From contig JAQNBH010000009.1 in the NCBI GenBank assembly GCA_028752905.1, positions 23,544,370 through 23,608,369 of the forward strand: a stretch of DNA of 64,000 nt. The letters run 5' to 3'. Shown here one piece after another: positions 23,258-34,504 of the stretch. A program made the translations under genes and the position numbers. The notes beneath the pieces are model-generated. The model did no database searches, was not told the DNA's origin, and was given only the letters and a program-made list of their open reading frames with translations. Source of the stretch: Cladorhizidae sp. MBARI D1340-BT2. Taxonomy: Eukaryota; Porifera; Demospongiae; Poecilosclerida; Cladorhizidae. The number at the start of each line of letters is the position of its first letter. Position 1 is the first letter of the stretch.

Positions 23258-25286
23258 AGGAGAGGTGGTGGTAGCCATGTTGGGGAGGTGGTGGTGGCCA
23301 TGTAGAGGTGATGGTGGCCATGTTGGGGAGGTGGTGGTGGCCATGTTGGAGAGGTGCTGGTAGCCATGCTGGAGAGGTGGTGGTGGCCATGTTGGGGAGG
23401 TGGTGGTAGCCATGTTGGGGAGGTGGTGGTGGCCATGTAGAGGTGATGGTGGCCATGTTGGGGAGGTGGTGGTGGCCATGTTGGAGAGGTGCTGGTAGCC
23501 ATGCTGTGGTGGTGGCCATGTTGGGGAGGTGGTGGTAGCCATGTTGGGGAGGTGGTGGTGGCCATGTTGGGGAGGTGGTGGTGGCCATGTTGGAGAGATG
23601 GTGGTGGCCATGTTGGGGAGGTGCTGGTGGCCATGTTGGGGAGGTGGTGGTAGCCATGTTGGGGAGGTGGTTGTGGCCATGTTGGGGAGGTGCTGGTGGC
23701 CATGTTGGGGAGGTGGTGGTGGCCATGTTGGGGAGGTGGTGGTGGCCATGTTGGAGAGATGGTGGTGGCCATGTTGGGGAGGTGCTGGTGGCCATGTTGG
23801 GGAGGTGGTGGTAGCCATGTTGGGGAGGTGGTTGTGGCCATGTTGGGGAGGTGCTGGTGGCCATGTTGGAGAGATGGTGGTGGCCATGTTGGGGAGGTGG
23901 TGGTGGCCATGTTGGAGAGATGGTGGTGGCCATGTTGGGGAGGTGGTGGTGGCCATGTTGGGGAGGTGGTGGTAGCCATGTTGGGGAGGTGGTGGTGGCC
24001 ATGTAGAGGTGATGGTGGCCATGTTGGGGAGGTGGTGGTGGCCATGTTGGAGAGGTGCTGGTAGCCATGCTGTGGTGGTGGCCATGTTGGGGAGGTGGTG
24101 GTAGCCATGTTGGGGAGGTGGTGGTGGCCATGTTGGGGAGGTGGTGGTGGCCATGTTGGAGAGATGGTGGTGGCCATGTTGGGGAGGTGCTGGTGGCCAT
24201 GTTGGGGAGGTGGTGGTAGCCATGTTGGGGAGGTGGTTGTGGCCATGTTGGGGAGGTGCTGGTGGCCATGTTGGGGAGGTGGTGGTGGCCATGTTGGGGA
24301 GGTGGTGGTGGCCATGTTGGAGAGATGGTGGTGGCCATGTTGGGGAGGTGCTGGTGGCCATGTTGGGGAGGTGGTGGTAGCCATGTTGGGGAGGTGGTTG
24401 TGGCCATGTTGGGGAGGTGCTGGTGGCCATGTTGGAGAGATGGTGGTGGCCATGTTGGGGAGGTGCTGGTGGCCATGTTGGAGAGATGGTGGTGGCCATG
24501 TTGGGGAGGTGGTGGTGGCCATGTTGGAGAGATGGTGGTGGCCATGTTGGGGAGGTGGTGGTGGCCATGTTGGGGAGGTGGTTGTGGCCATGTTGGGGAG
24601 GTGCTGGTGGCCATGTTGGGGAGGTGGTGGTGGCCATGTTGGGGAGGTGGTGGTGGCCATGTTGGGGAGGTGGTGGTGGCCATGTTGGAGAGATGGTGGT
24701 AGCCATGTTGGGGAGGTGGTGGTGGCCATGTTGGGGAGGTGGTTGTGGCCATGTTGGGGAGGTGGTTGTGGCCATGTTGGGGAGGTGGTGGTGGCCATGT
24801 TGGAGAGATGGTGGTGGCCATGTTGGGGAGGTGGTTGTGGCCATGTTGGGGAGGTGCTGGTAGCCATGTTGGGGAGGTGGTGGTGGCCATGTTGGGGAGG
24901 TGGTGGTGGCCATGTTGGAGAGATGGTGGTGGCCATGTTGGGGAGGTGCTGGTGGCCATGTTGGGGAGGTGCTGGTGGCCATGTTGGGGAGGTGGTGGTA
25001 GCCATGTTGGGGAGGTGGTTGTGGCCATGTTGGGGAGGTGGTTGTGGCCATGTTGGGGAGGTGCTGGTGGCCATGTTGGAGAGATGGTGGTGGCCATGTT
25101 GGGGAGGTGCTGGTGGCCATGTTGGGGAGGTGCTGGTGGCCATGTTGGAGAGATGGTGGTGGCCATGTTGGGGAGGTGGTGGTAGCCATGTTGGAGAGAT
25201 GGTGGTGGCCATGTTGGGGAGGTGGTTGTGGCCATGTTGGAGAGGTGGTGGTAGCCATGTTGGGGAGGTGGTGGTGGCCATGTTGG
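23258..25286. repeat. 2-kb minisatellite, 23-bp unit, open on both strands
   Basis: About 88 copies of 'ggtggtggccatgttgggga' + 'ggt' with a few recurring variants (gagagat, gaggtgctgg, ggttgtgg, and deleted copies at about 23300, 23420 and 24000). The variants recur in blocks (for example 23480-23800 versus 24050-24370), so block duplication has taken place. Three minus frames of about 700 codons and several plus frames are open only because the unit lacks stops. Confidence 0.95.
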
Positions 25287-25508
25287 ACAAGGTGTGCAAG
25301 AATATTGATGACTTCTATTACATCTCCAGAAATGGGAGCTGCGTTCCTCTCGTTATACCATCCCAACCATTTGTTGGAGAGGGAGTCATGGGTCTTGGCC
25401 CGGTTGGTTCTCCACAAGGCCAAGAGGAGGTTTAACTCTTTGACGGTCTTATCGCGAATAATTATTGCATCATTGTGGTCAGTCGAAATTTGAAAAAATG
25501 TAGCTTAA

Positions 25509-26252
25509 TTAAGGGGTAACAGTTGCATTTTTTAATTAAAAAACAACAACTTGTGGTTACCACTTTATAGCTCCATAGATTCAGTAAACTTCATGGTATG
25601 GATTTGATATATAGCTCAAAAGATAGGTCTCTCTTTGTGCTCTCTGTTGATACTAAAATATTTTTCATAGGTATAACTATAGCCAGGAGCTAAAGTGGAG
25701 GGAACCTCAAAACCTGAATGCCTGATTTTGCCGCACAGATTGCCAAGTGCTAGAGAGTTGAAATTAGCACCAGTGGCTAGAGGAAGCTCTACTCTATGCA
25801 ATGAGCGTTTTCATTAGGCATTAAAATGTAAGTAAGTACGTGGTAAGCATGCGGGTGGAAAATGAATTTTATGGAATTTTAACGAAATTCCTTTTCCACC
25901 CGCGTGCTTGACCACATACTTAGGTTTAACGCCTAATGGAAAAGGTCATTGCATAGAGTAGGGCTTCCTCTAGCCACTGGTGCTAATTTCAACTCTCTAG
26001 CGCTTGGCAATCTAGAGATATTTATGCGGCAAAATCAGGCATTCAGGTTTTGCGGTTCCCTCCACTTTAGCTCCAGTAACTTGGCTATAGTTATACATAT
26101 GAAAGATATTTTAGTATCAAAAGAGAGTACACAGAGAGACCTATCTTTTGAGCTATATATCAAGTCCATACTAGGAAGTTTACGGAATCTACGTAGCTAT
26201 AAAGTAGTAACCACAACAACAAAATTAAAAAATGCCACTGTCACCCCCTTAA
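25509..26252. mobile_element. Foldback (palindromic) MITE, TTAA-flanked, copy 1
   Basis: A roughly 744-bp inverted repeat with centre near 25885. The arms carry the same sequence in opposite orientation, including 'gtggttaccactttatagct' at 25552 and its mirror near 26195-26217. The ends are TTAAGGGG...CCCCTTAA. No transposase is encoded. TTAA at both ends is compatible with a TTAA-target family, but TTAA is itself a palindrome, so this does not prove a target duplication. A related copy lies at 45281-46170. Confidence 0.8.
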
Positions 26253-26264
26253 GACTCTTAAGAC

Positions 26265-27480
26265 ATATTGGTGAGGATATCTGCCAGTCTAAGTGTTTGC
26301 AAGGCCCGCAAGCAACTCTACAGCCTTCAGACTAAAAGTTTGCCATAGAAACAGTTGAGCTACAAACAGAAAGAAAGTGCTAGTTATTACACAAGATCAA
26401 TGGCACTTCTCAGCTTTAGCGTCTTACCTTAGCGTCAGAGTTACAGTCAGAGCACAACAACTCTAAGCTTCGCCAGTGCCAACTCCAAGTCCCCCCCCCC
26501 CCCCCCCCCCCGTAAATAGTATCGTAGGTGACGTAGTGCTTATTAGGGTCACACCCTTACTTTGTCAGCAAAAATGTCTAATTCGTACCCGGCTGGGTGT
26601 GGTGACAAAGTTCTTGTTGCGTCCTTCTCCTCTACGAAGCAGATCCACCATGGAAGGTGGGATGATTTGGCTGTTTAGTGTCTAGATAGCCAACTGGTCA
26701 AACTGACTGACTAAAAACTAGGCTATCAACTGCCTAAAAGAAGCCCAGAATGGGAGCCCCAAGTTCTTTGTCTTGCGGGCCAAATCATGGTCACAAGCTA
26801 GCTAGCTCGAATACAATGCTAGCTATTACTTTACCTCAAGCTGTGTAGCTAAGCTAATAGATTATGCTTAGATCACAGAAAGTTGGATGGTTCAGCTGCA
26901 GCATATTCCAGAGGATATCTGACAGCCTGAGCATTTCTACACCCCAAAAGCACGTCTATAGCCATTAGCACTTTTGCCATAGAAACAGTTTAGCTATACA
27001 GAAAAGAAATTGGTATATATGTAGGTAGTGACTAACAGAGTAACAGATCAATGGCACTTCTAGGCTTTAGCTACTTCCCTAGCATTGATGTGGTAGTTTT
27101 TTAATTTTATTAGATTGTCAGCGAACAGCAAATCTTGGCTGTGCTAGTGCCAAATAGGAAACTTAGTGCATATTATGGTCACGCCCATTCTTCTGTCAGA
27201 AAAATTTATAACTATGTAGTGCCCAGAAGAGAGTGGTAACCAGCACAATGTTCTTGTTGCATTGTGCTCTTCTAAGAAGCAGCACACAGAAGGTAAGATG
27301 ATCTAATTATTCGGTGTTAGGTAGCTAGCTGACTAAAAGCTAGGCTATCAACTGCCAACTATTGCTTCTAGAAGCTCAGATTGTGAGTCCTAAGTTACTT
27401 TGTTCTTCATGACAAATTATGACCAAGAGCTAGGTAGCTAGCTCTAATAGAATGCTAGCAGTTAGTTTTGCTAGAGCTAA
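26265..27480. repeat. Old tandem duplication, about 600 bp unit
   Basis: Two diverged direct copies, about 26265-26840 and 26900-27480, share ordered blocks: 'tttgccatagaaacagtt', 'gatcaatggcacttct', 'aaagttcttgttgc' versus 'caatgttcttgttgc', and 'aggctatcaactgcc'. The first copy also has a C-run (26490-26510). No coding frame is conserved between them. Confidence 0.75.
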
Positions 27481-28095
27481 TGGATCTAAAGTCATTGTAT
27501 CTAAATTATGTCAACTGAGAGCTCGTAATAGAACTGCTTTTATGATAATTTTCATCTTGTCACCAAACACAAGTAGATATTCTCTGGACAAGAGAACTCG
27601 GCAAAAGCTAGTTCTTCATGAATAATGTTCACACGTGATCTATTGCATAACGTGTGAAATCAGGAACAGTTCTAGAGGGAGTAAGAGGAGCTGGAAGTGA
27701 GTGTGGGGGAGTGGCTGGACAAGTGCGATGGGAGGGGAGCTGAAGACTGTTGAGGAGAGGGAGTTTGTTCTTCAGAAGGTCCAAGAAGCTCCGCTGCCAC
27801 TGGGTTACTGGTAGACACAAATACCAAGTGAAGCGTCGGCTGCTCATGTGTTCCTCCGCAAAAAATGCCCTCATCCACATCGCACTAGAAGTTGTTGTCA
27901 GAGGTGTCACATGGGGGCCTGTCGAAGTACTCCAGCAAAAACAGTTCCAAGCGTGTGTATTGGATAGTCAAGAGGCATACGAAGAGAGGAAATGCCCGCT
28001 GCTTATGACAAGAAGCTACAAAGCATAAATGCATTCCCAACAAATAAGGGAGGGCTAGCGTGCTCGCACAAATGTGTTATATAGACCATCAATGC

Positions 28096-28565
28096 CTACC
28101 TGTGAAAGGTTTTGGGCTCTGAATCTGTCTCTGAGATGACCCACACGGCTAGTTGTGGGTCACATCTGGTTACTCTGTGAGGCCGCTGAATTGGGTCCAG
28201 CATGTTTGGTAGTGGGAGTGGTTTCTGTGTTAGTAGCTCGAACCGTGGTTGGAATCTCCAGACTGATGCCACCAGTACCGGTTCTGCCTTCCGACTCAGT
28301 ACTGGTGTCAGAATCCTTCCCACCAGGTTCCATGGCGGATTGACATACCGTTTGAACTTTGTCCAATCCTGGGTGAAATCTATTGCCATAGCACTAGGGA
28401 TCTGGCCTCAAACTCAAACAGCCTTGTAACCGGTTGGTGAGTCTTGATGCAAACGGTCCACTTGTTGTCGCCTTGTCCTACGGTTGACGATTTGTGGCGA
28501 GAGCATCCAGTCTGCTCTGTCCTTCATTATCCTTGATTCCTCGTTGGCTGCTGTATTCAAGACCA
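28096..28565 (-). pseudogene. DIRS/Ngaro-like RNase H end and linker
   Basis: The minus strand reads LNTAANEESRIMKDRADWML (about 28496-28555), the conserved end of the DIRS RNase H region (x-N-x-x-A-D-EESR), with the usual Asp after Ala replaced by Asn. About 100 codons on, in a second frame, comes YVNPPWNLVGRILTPV (about 28290-28350), a hallmark DIRS segment, and then LAVWVISE. At least one frameshift separates the two parts. Confidence 0.75.
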
Positions 28566-29472
28566 CAGCTAAGTAGGTGTATCTATATTTCTCTCTAGGC
28601 ACAACAGCCACAGATACCTCAGCTAAGTGGGTGCAGCTTGAAGCATTATATTTCTCTCTAGGCACTACAGCCACAGAGACCTCAGCTAAGTGGGTGCAGC
28701 TTGAAGCATTATATTTCTCTCTAGGCACTACAGCCACAGAGACCTCAGCTAAGTGGGTGCAGCTTGAAGCATTATATTTCTCTCTAGGCACTACAGCCAC
28801 AGAGACCTCAGCTAAGTGGGTGTAGCTTGAAGCATTATATTTCTCTCTAGGCTCCACAGAGACCTCAGCTAAGTGGGTGTAGCTTGAAGCATTATATTTC
28901 TCTCTAGGCACAACTCTCTCTAGGCACAACAGCCACAGAGACCTCAGCTAAGTGGGTGCAGCTTGAAGCATTATATTGCACTACAGCCACAGAGACCTCA
29001 GCTAAGTGGGTGCAGCTTGAAGCATTATATTTCTCTCTAGGCACTACAGCCACAGAGACCTCAGCTAAGTGGGTGCAGCTTGAAGCATTATATTGCACTA
29101 CAGCCACAGAGACCTCAGCTAAGTGGGTGCAGCTTGAAGCATTATATTTCTCTCTAGGCACTACAGCCACAGAGACCTCAGCTAAGTGGGTGTAGCTTGA
29201 AGCATTATATTTCTCTCTAGGCACAACAGCCACAGAGACCTCAGCTAAGTGGGTGCAGCTTGAAGCATTACATTGCACTACAGCCACAGAGACCTCAGCT
29301 AAGTGGGTGCAGCTTGAAGCATTATATTTCTCTCTAGGCACTACAGCCACAGAGACCTCAGCTAAGTGGGTGTAGCTTGAAGCATTATATTTCTCTCTAG
29401 GCACTACAGCCACAGAGACCTCAGCTAAGTGGGTGTAGCTTGAAGCATCATATTTCTCTCTAGGCATCACAA
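28566..29472. repeat. Minisatellite, 63-bp unit, seeded from retroelement RNase H
   Basis: About 15 copies, some 15 bp shorter. Units contain 'cctcagctaagtgggtgcag' and 'cttgaagcattatatttctc'. The minus-strand peptide (THLAEVSVAVVPREKYNASS) runs in frame into YLAVVLNTAANEESR, so the unit is an amplified and diverged piece of the RNase H coding region. Sixty-three bases is 21 codons and keeps the frame. Confidence 0.85.
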
Positions 29473-30385
29473 CCACAGATGTCTTGTCAGGTTACATAGT
29501 TCTGGAGACCAGTGCTTCCCAGCTTGTTGACATACATGTATCTGAGGGCGGTTGTGTTGGGCATCCTTAGATGGATTACTAGACGCTGTTTGCATTTGCC
29601 AAATTTACTGCTATTGGTAGTTCTAGGCAACTTATGTGCACCAGCTATTCGGTCATTGACCAACAACCAGTCCTTCTGCCTTGGCAGGTGGCATCCCAGC
29701 TTGTCGTGGAGGCATCCAGTAGGTTGGTTGCTGGGTTTATAAGCATCTCCCAAGCCACTTGCTTAGGCGTGTTTCCTACCATTGTAGCTTCTCACTCACA
29801 TCTGATGTTGGATGCAAGGGGGCAGAGTAGTCCTGGAGACCATCCTCCAGCGCTTTTTGGAGGAAGTTCTGCGGTTCCTGAACAGGAAGGCCGGTGGAAT
29901 GGCTTGCAAGATGGTTCAGTTTCCCTAGCAGCATGGATAGAATGGCCCAGGGGCTTCCATTTTTGAGAGATTCTCTGTTCTTTTATTTTTTTTCCTTTCT
30001 CCCCAGGTAGTTGGTTTCTATGCCCACCGAATTTATTGTGAGACTTAGGAAGTCTATTTCCTGTACAGGTTTTTAGTGTCCTCTTGGGATGGTCTATATT
30101 ATGAAACCCAGATTCTCGAGCATAAAGATTAACCACGCTGTTTGTTCTTTTGCTAGAACCTTGTCTCTGCCATTACTAGGATGCCATCTACGTAGATGAT
30201 CATCCTCAGGCCTAGCATCCTGAGGCAGGCCATTATTAGTTTTGTTATCTTGGTAAGACCCAAGGTGCGGATGACAGTCCGAAGGGGAGACAGTTCAGCT
30301 GGTAAGTTTGAGCCGCTGCATTTGAATAGTGGTCAACGCCTTTGGTGTCCTGGTATCGGAATCATGAAGGACGTATCCTTTAGGT
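29473..30385 (-). pseudogene. DIRS/Ngaro-like reverse transcriptase palm and following region
   Basis: The minus strand shows CLPFGLSSAPWV (about 30255-30292) and IIYVDGILVMAE (about 30166-30204). The second is the RT motif C with its second catalytic Asp changed to Gly. Next come EQTAWLIFMLENLGF and FLSLTINSVG-type segments (30150-30020), then thumb/RNase H-like text to about 29500, spread over three frames with stops. The 5' side is cut at motif A by the hAT at 30386. It is non-functional on this evidence. Confidence 0.78.
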
Positions 30386-32569
30386 CAGTGCTTCTCAACC
30401 TGCGGCACGCGTGCCGCATGCGGCACAGTGAGCGTCTGAGTGCGGCACAGCTAGCAGCAACCGCCGTCGCGCTATACTAGGCAACAATCATCAAATCATT
30501 ATTTTAAGAACGCGCACGTTTTTTAACAATCAATCTGGTAACGCTGATTTTTAACCGGAAACAGCAGAAAAGTACAAATCAAAACATTGAAGTTGGTAAC
30601 ACTGGGAGGAAACATAAAATTGATCAACAACGTTGGAAAAGTGCCCCTCTCCACCTTTTCCTTCACTTCCACTCCCATCAGTATGGCTGCCCCCACCAGG
30701 AAGAGAAAGATCGCCGAGGAGAACCGCGGATTCAAGGAGTGCTGGACCAACGAATTTTTCTTCGTGGAAGACAGAGGCAACATTATCTGCTTGATCTGCA
30801 ATGAGAAGGTGTCCTGGCCCAAAAGAGACTGTATCAAGAGGCACTACGATGCCAAGCACAGCAAGGACTACAATGGTCTGGCGGGACCGCAGCGTGAGGA
30901 CAAGGCCAAGGAGCTGATGAACAAGCTCGGCCGCCAACAGAACCTTTTCGTCAGGCAGGCAAGGCTGCCACGGAGGCCAGCTTCAAGGTGGCCGCGATCA
31001 TTGCGAAGCGCATGAAGCCCTTCTCAGATGGAGAGTTTGTCAAGGAGTGCATGCTGGCTGCCCTCGACGTCATGTGCCCTGAGAAGGCCGCCGTCATCAA
31101 CAAGATCAGCCTGAGCAATGACACATTGACAAGAAGGATCGACAGCTTGTCCAAGAACCTGACCGAGCAGCTCCACTCCCTGGCAACAAAGTTCTCTTAC
31201 TTCGCCTTGGCCCTCGACGAGTCCACGGACGTCAAGGACACGGCCCAGATGGCCATCTTCGTGCACGGCATCGACACCAACTTCAACGTGACGGAGGAGC
31301 TGCTGACTGTCCGCTCCATGAAGAGCAGCACCACGGGCGAAGACATCTTCAACAAGCCGAAGGCTGCCATGAACGATGCCAAACTGGACTTCAATCGCCT
31401 CATCGGCATTGCCACGGACGGCGCACCGTCCATGTTGGGCACGGGTCGCGGCCTCCAGGGCCATGTGATGGCGGAGTTGGACCGCCAGGGTCTGTCGCAC
31501 GAGCACTTGGTGTGGTGCCACTGCATCATCCACCAGGAGGCCCTCTGTGCCAAGATCTTCGATGTCAGCTTCAAGGAAGTGATGAGTAAGGTTGTCGGCC
31601 ATGTCAATCACATCCGCTCCCATGCCATGAACCACAGGCAGTTCAGGCAGTTCTTGCTGGAGTTGGATGCCAGCTACGGCGATGTCATCTACTTTTCCGG
31701 TGTGCGCTGGCTGAGCAGGGGACAGACGCTGCAGCGCTTCTGGATCCTCAAGGAGGAGCTGTCCATGTTCTTCGCCATGAAGGGCATCTCGGCACCCGAG
31801 CTGGAGGACCAAAAGTGGCTTTGTGACCTCGCCTTCCTCGTTGACATCACCGAGAAGCTGAACACCCTCAACGTGGCTATGCAAGGCCGCAACAAGCTGG
31901 TCCACGAGCTGTTTGCCCACATCAAGGCCTTCCAGACCAAGCTGCAGCTGTGGCAAGTTCAGCTCGAAAGAGGAAACCTGGCCCACTTCCCCTCCCTCAA
32001 GAGCCAGAAGGAGCATGATGGCGGCGAGTTCAGTAGCTTGCGCTATGCGGCCGAGATTTGCAAACTGCAGAAGGAGTTTGACACGAGGTTCAAGGAGTTC
32101 CACGCGAGGAACACCGACTTCGAGCTCTTCAGTGTGCCGTTCAACTTCGACGTGTCTCAGGCGCCGATTGAGTTGCAGTTGGAGTTGTGCGACCTGCAGG
32201 CCAGCCTCGACCTCAAGGGACAGTTTCTTGGCAAGGAACTGGTCGACTTCTACAAGAGCCTGCCCCACGCCACCTTCCCCAACCTGACCCAGAATGCTCA
32301 GAAGTTCGTCTCTCTCTTTGGCTCCACTTATTGTGCAGAGCAGTTCTTCTCAAAGATGAAGAATACCAAGTCAAACAAGCGCAATGCTCTCACGGATGCC
32401 CACTTGCTGGCTTCTCTCAGGATCGCGTCGACGCATCTGCAGCCGGACTTCAAGGCCATCATGAATGAGCAGAAGGAGTTTCAGTTATCGCACTGATTGC
32501 CGGTGCGGCACACACTCATTCCAAAATTGTCTTATGTGGCACAGGAGAAAAAAAGGTTGAGAAGCACTG
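30386..32569 (+). mobile_element. hAT transposon with perfect 15-bp TIRs and 8-bp target duplication
   Basis: The 2,184-bp element begins cagtgcttctcaacc and ends with its exact inverse, ggttgagaagcactg. It is flanked by ctttaggt at 30378-30385 and 32570-32577, an exact 8-bp target duplication as expected for hAT. The target is the DLKD (motif A) codons of the retroelement RT. Just inside the termini 'gcggcac' motifs occur at both ends. The single gene inside is G+C-rich, unlike its surroundings. Confidence 0.95.
30683..32496 (+). pseudogene. hAT transposase with BED finger, one frameshift
   Basis: Transposase of about 600 residues, close to full length for the ZBED/GTF2IRD2/FAM200-like hAT group. 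In order: basic start (MAAPTRKRKIAEE), BED zinc finger with C-x2-C in ICLIC and H-x4-H in RHYDAKH, the DDE-type core with Asp in FALALDESTD and in ATDGAPSMLG, and a C-terminal hAT dimerisation segment (FGSTYCAEQFFSKMK through NALTDAHLLASLRIA) before the stop. The reading frame changes once near 30950-30985; the rest is open. No catalytic residue is obviously lost. The start at 30683 is chosen because the conserved part begins there, although the frame is open from 30587. The lesion could be real or a sequencing indel. The third-position G/C bias is strong and foreign-looking here. Confidence 0.88.
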
Positions 32570-32584
32570 CTTTAGGTCGATTTT

Positions 32585-33985
32585 TTCCATCCAGCCACCT
32601 TGCTTCAGGGTGCCCCTTAGCAAGTGAATGCCCTCCATTTTGAAGTCACCCAGTCACCTTGCTTCAGGGTGTCCCTTAGCAAGTGAATGCCCTCCATTTT
32701 GAAGTCATCCAGCCACCTTGCTTCAGGGTGCCCCTTAGCAAGTGAATGCCCTCCATTTTGAAGTCACCCAGTCACCTTGCTTCAGGGTGTCCCTTAGCAA
32801 GTGAATGCCCTCCATTTTGAAGTCATCCAGTCACCTTGCTTCAGGGTGTCCCTTAGCAAGTGAATGCCCTCCATTTTGAAGTCACCCAGTCACCTTGCTT
32901 CAGGGTGTCCCTTAGCAAGTGAATGCCCTCCATTTTGAAGTCACCCAGTCACCTTGCTTCAGGGTGTCCCTTAGCAAGTGAATGCCCTCCATTTTGAAGT
33001 CACCCAGTCACCTTGCTTCAGGGTGTCCCTTAGCAAGTGAATGCCCTCCATTTTGAAGTCATCCAGTCACCTTGCTTCAGGGTGTCCCTTAGCAAGTGAA
33101 TGCCCTCCATTTTGAAGTCATCCAGTCACCTTGCTTCAGGGTGTCCCTTAGCAAGTGAATGCCCTCCATTTTGAAGTCATCCAGCCACCTTGCTTCAGGG
33201 TGCCCCTTAGCAAGTGAATGCCCTCCATTTTGAAGTCACCCAGTCACCTTGCTTCAGGGTGTCCCTTAGCAAGTGAATGCCCTCCATTTTGAAGTCATCC
33301 AGTCACCTTGCTTCAGGGTGTCCCTTAGCAAGTGAATGCCCTCCATTTTGAAGTCACCCAGTCACCTTGCTTCAGGGTGTCCCTTAGCAAGTGAATGCCC
33401 TCCATTTTGAAGTCACCCAGTCACCTTGCTTCAGGGTGTCCCTTAGCAAGTGAATGCCCTCCATTTTGAAGTCACCCAGTCACCTTGCTTCAGGGTGTCC
33501 CTTAGCAAGTGAATGCCCTCCATTTTGAAGTCATCCAGTCACCTTGCTTCAGGGTGTCCCTTAGCAAGTGAATGCCCTCCATTTTGAAGTCATCCAGTCA
33601 CCTTGCTTCAGGGTGTCCCTTAGCAAGTGAATGCCCTCCATTTTGAAGTCACGTCCCTTAGCAAGTGAATGCCCTCCATTTTGAAGTCACCCAGTCACCT
33701 TGCTTCAGGGTGTCCCTTAGCAAGTGAATTCCTTCCATTTTGAAGTCACCCAGTCACCTTGCTTCAGGGTGTCCCTTAGCAAGTGAATGCCCTCCATTTT
33801 GAAGTCACCCAGTCACCTTGCTTCAGGGTGTCCCTTAGCAAGTGAATTCCTTCCATTTTGAAGTCACCCAGTCACCTTGCTTCAGGGTGTCCCTTAGCAA
33901 GTGAATGCCCTCCATTTTGAAGTCATCCAGTCTCATCTTGCTTCAGGGTGTCCCTTAGCAAGTGAATGCCCTCCATTTTGAAGTG
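32585..33985. repeat. Minisatellite, 59-bp unit, seeded from RT coding sequence
   Basis: About 24 copies. Units contain 'ccttgcttcagggtgtccct' and 'gaatgccctccattttgaag'. The minus strand of the copy next to the hAT reads FKMEGIHLLRGTLKQGGWM, the DIRS/Ngaro RT block that precedes motif A, and it joins directly to MEKIDLKD. The array is therefore an amplified piece of the RT gene. Fifty-nine is not a multiple of three, so the frame is lost across it. Confidence 0.92.
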
Positions 33986-34300
33986 CACTGTTGTCATGGA
34001 TGAGTTCTTAGGAACACTAAAGAGCTGTGACAGGAATCACTCGGCTGCCTGTTCCTCTGGAACGACAGTTGTTACCTGCTTCTTCACCATTCTTGCACCT
34101 CTAGTTAGAGCGTTTCTCTTTCCTCCCATGGGGCCCAAGGGTAGCTCCTTTGGAGTGAGGTGTTGGTGAGGTTGCTGTGGTAATTCTATTGTGTACCCAT
34201 GGGAACACAGTCTAGAACCTGGGCCGATTGTTATGGCTTCCAATTGTCTACAAAGACACTGGTTCTTCCTGCTACGCGGGATTGTCTCATAGCAACTGAG
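33970..34300 (-). pseudogene. DIRS/Ngaro-like RT start
   Basis: The minus strand reads a RT-leader segment: VFVDNWKAITIGPGSRLCSHGY (about 34180-34250; N-W-x-x-I-T is typical), then PKELPLGPMGGKR and VTTVVPEEQAAE followed by a stop, then FLSQLFSVPKN (about 34005-34040) and HFKMEGIHLL at the array edge. The W/F-L-S-x-L-F-x-V-P-K block is the conserved start of DIRS-type RT. One in-frame stop and a small deletion before HFKMEG are visible. Confidence 0.75.
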
Positions 34301-34504
34301 GTACTTAGCATGCTATACACGCTGACGGGCGTGATTTACTACTAGGAAGAGGAGCAAGTGGAACGTACTCAAGGCGAGAAAGATTGTGTACTATGACAAG
34401 AGTTCCACATCCTGTTTTTGTACACACAACACACATGACTGTGTGTGTGGAGTGTGTGTGTGGAGTGTGTGTGTGGAGGAGGTGAGTAGCACTAGCAGCT
34501 CCAT

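Noticed and set aside
23088..25493. Frames of about 700 codons (H/P/T-rich on minus, G/W/V-rich on plus)
   Set aside because: All three minus frames and several plus frames are open at once, which a stop-free 23-bp unit explains fully.
27629..28028. Possible tyrosine recombinase of the DIRS-like element
   Set aside because: Position fits the end of such an element, but I could not see the recombinase R-H-R-Y pattern in any frame.
31024..32268. 414-codon minus-strand frame opposite the hAT transposase
   Set aside because: Antisense shadow of a GC-rich gene; the plus strand carries the BED finger, DDE-region and dimerisation motifs.
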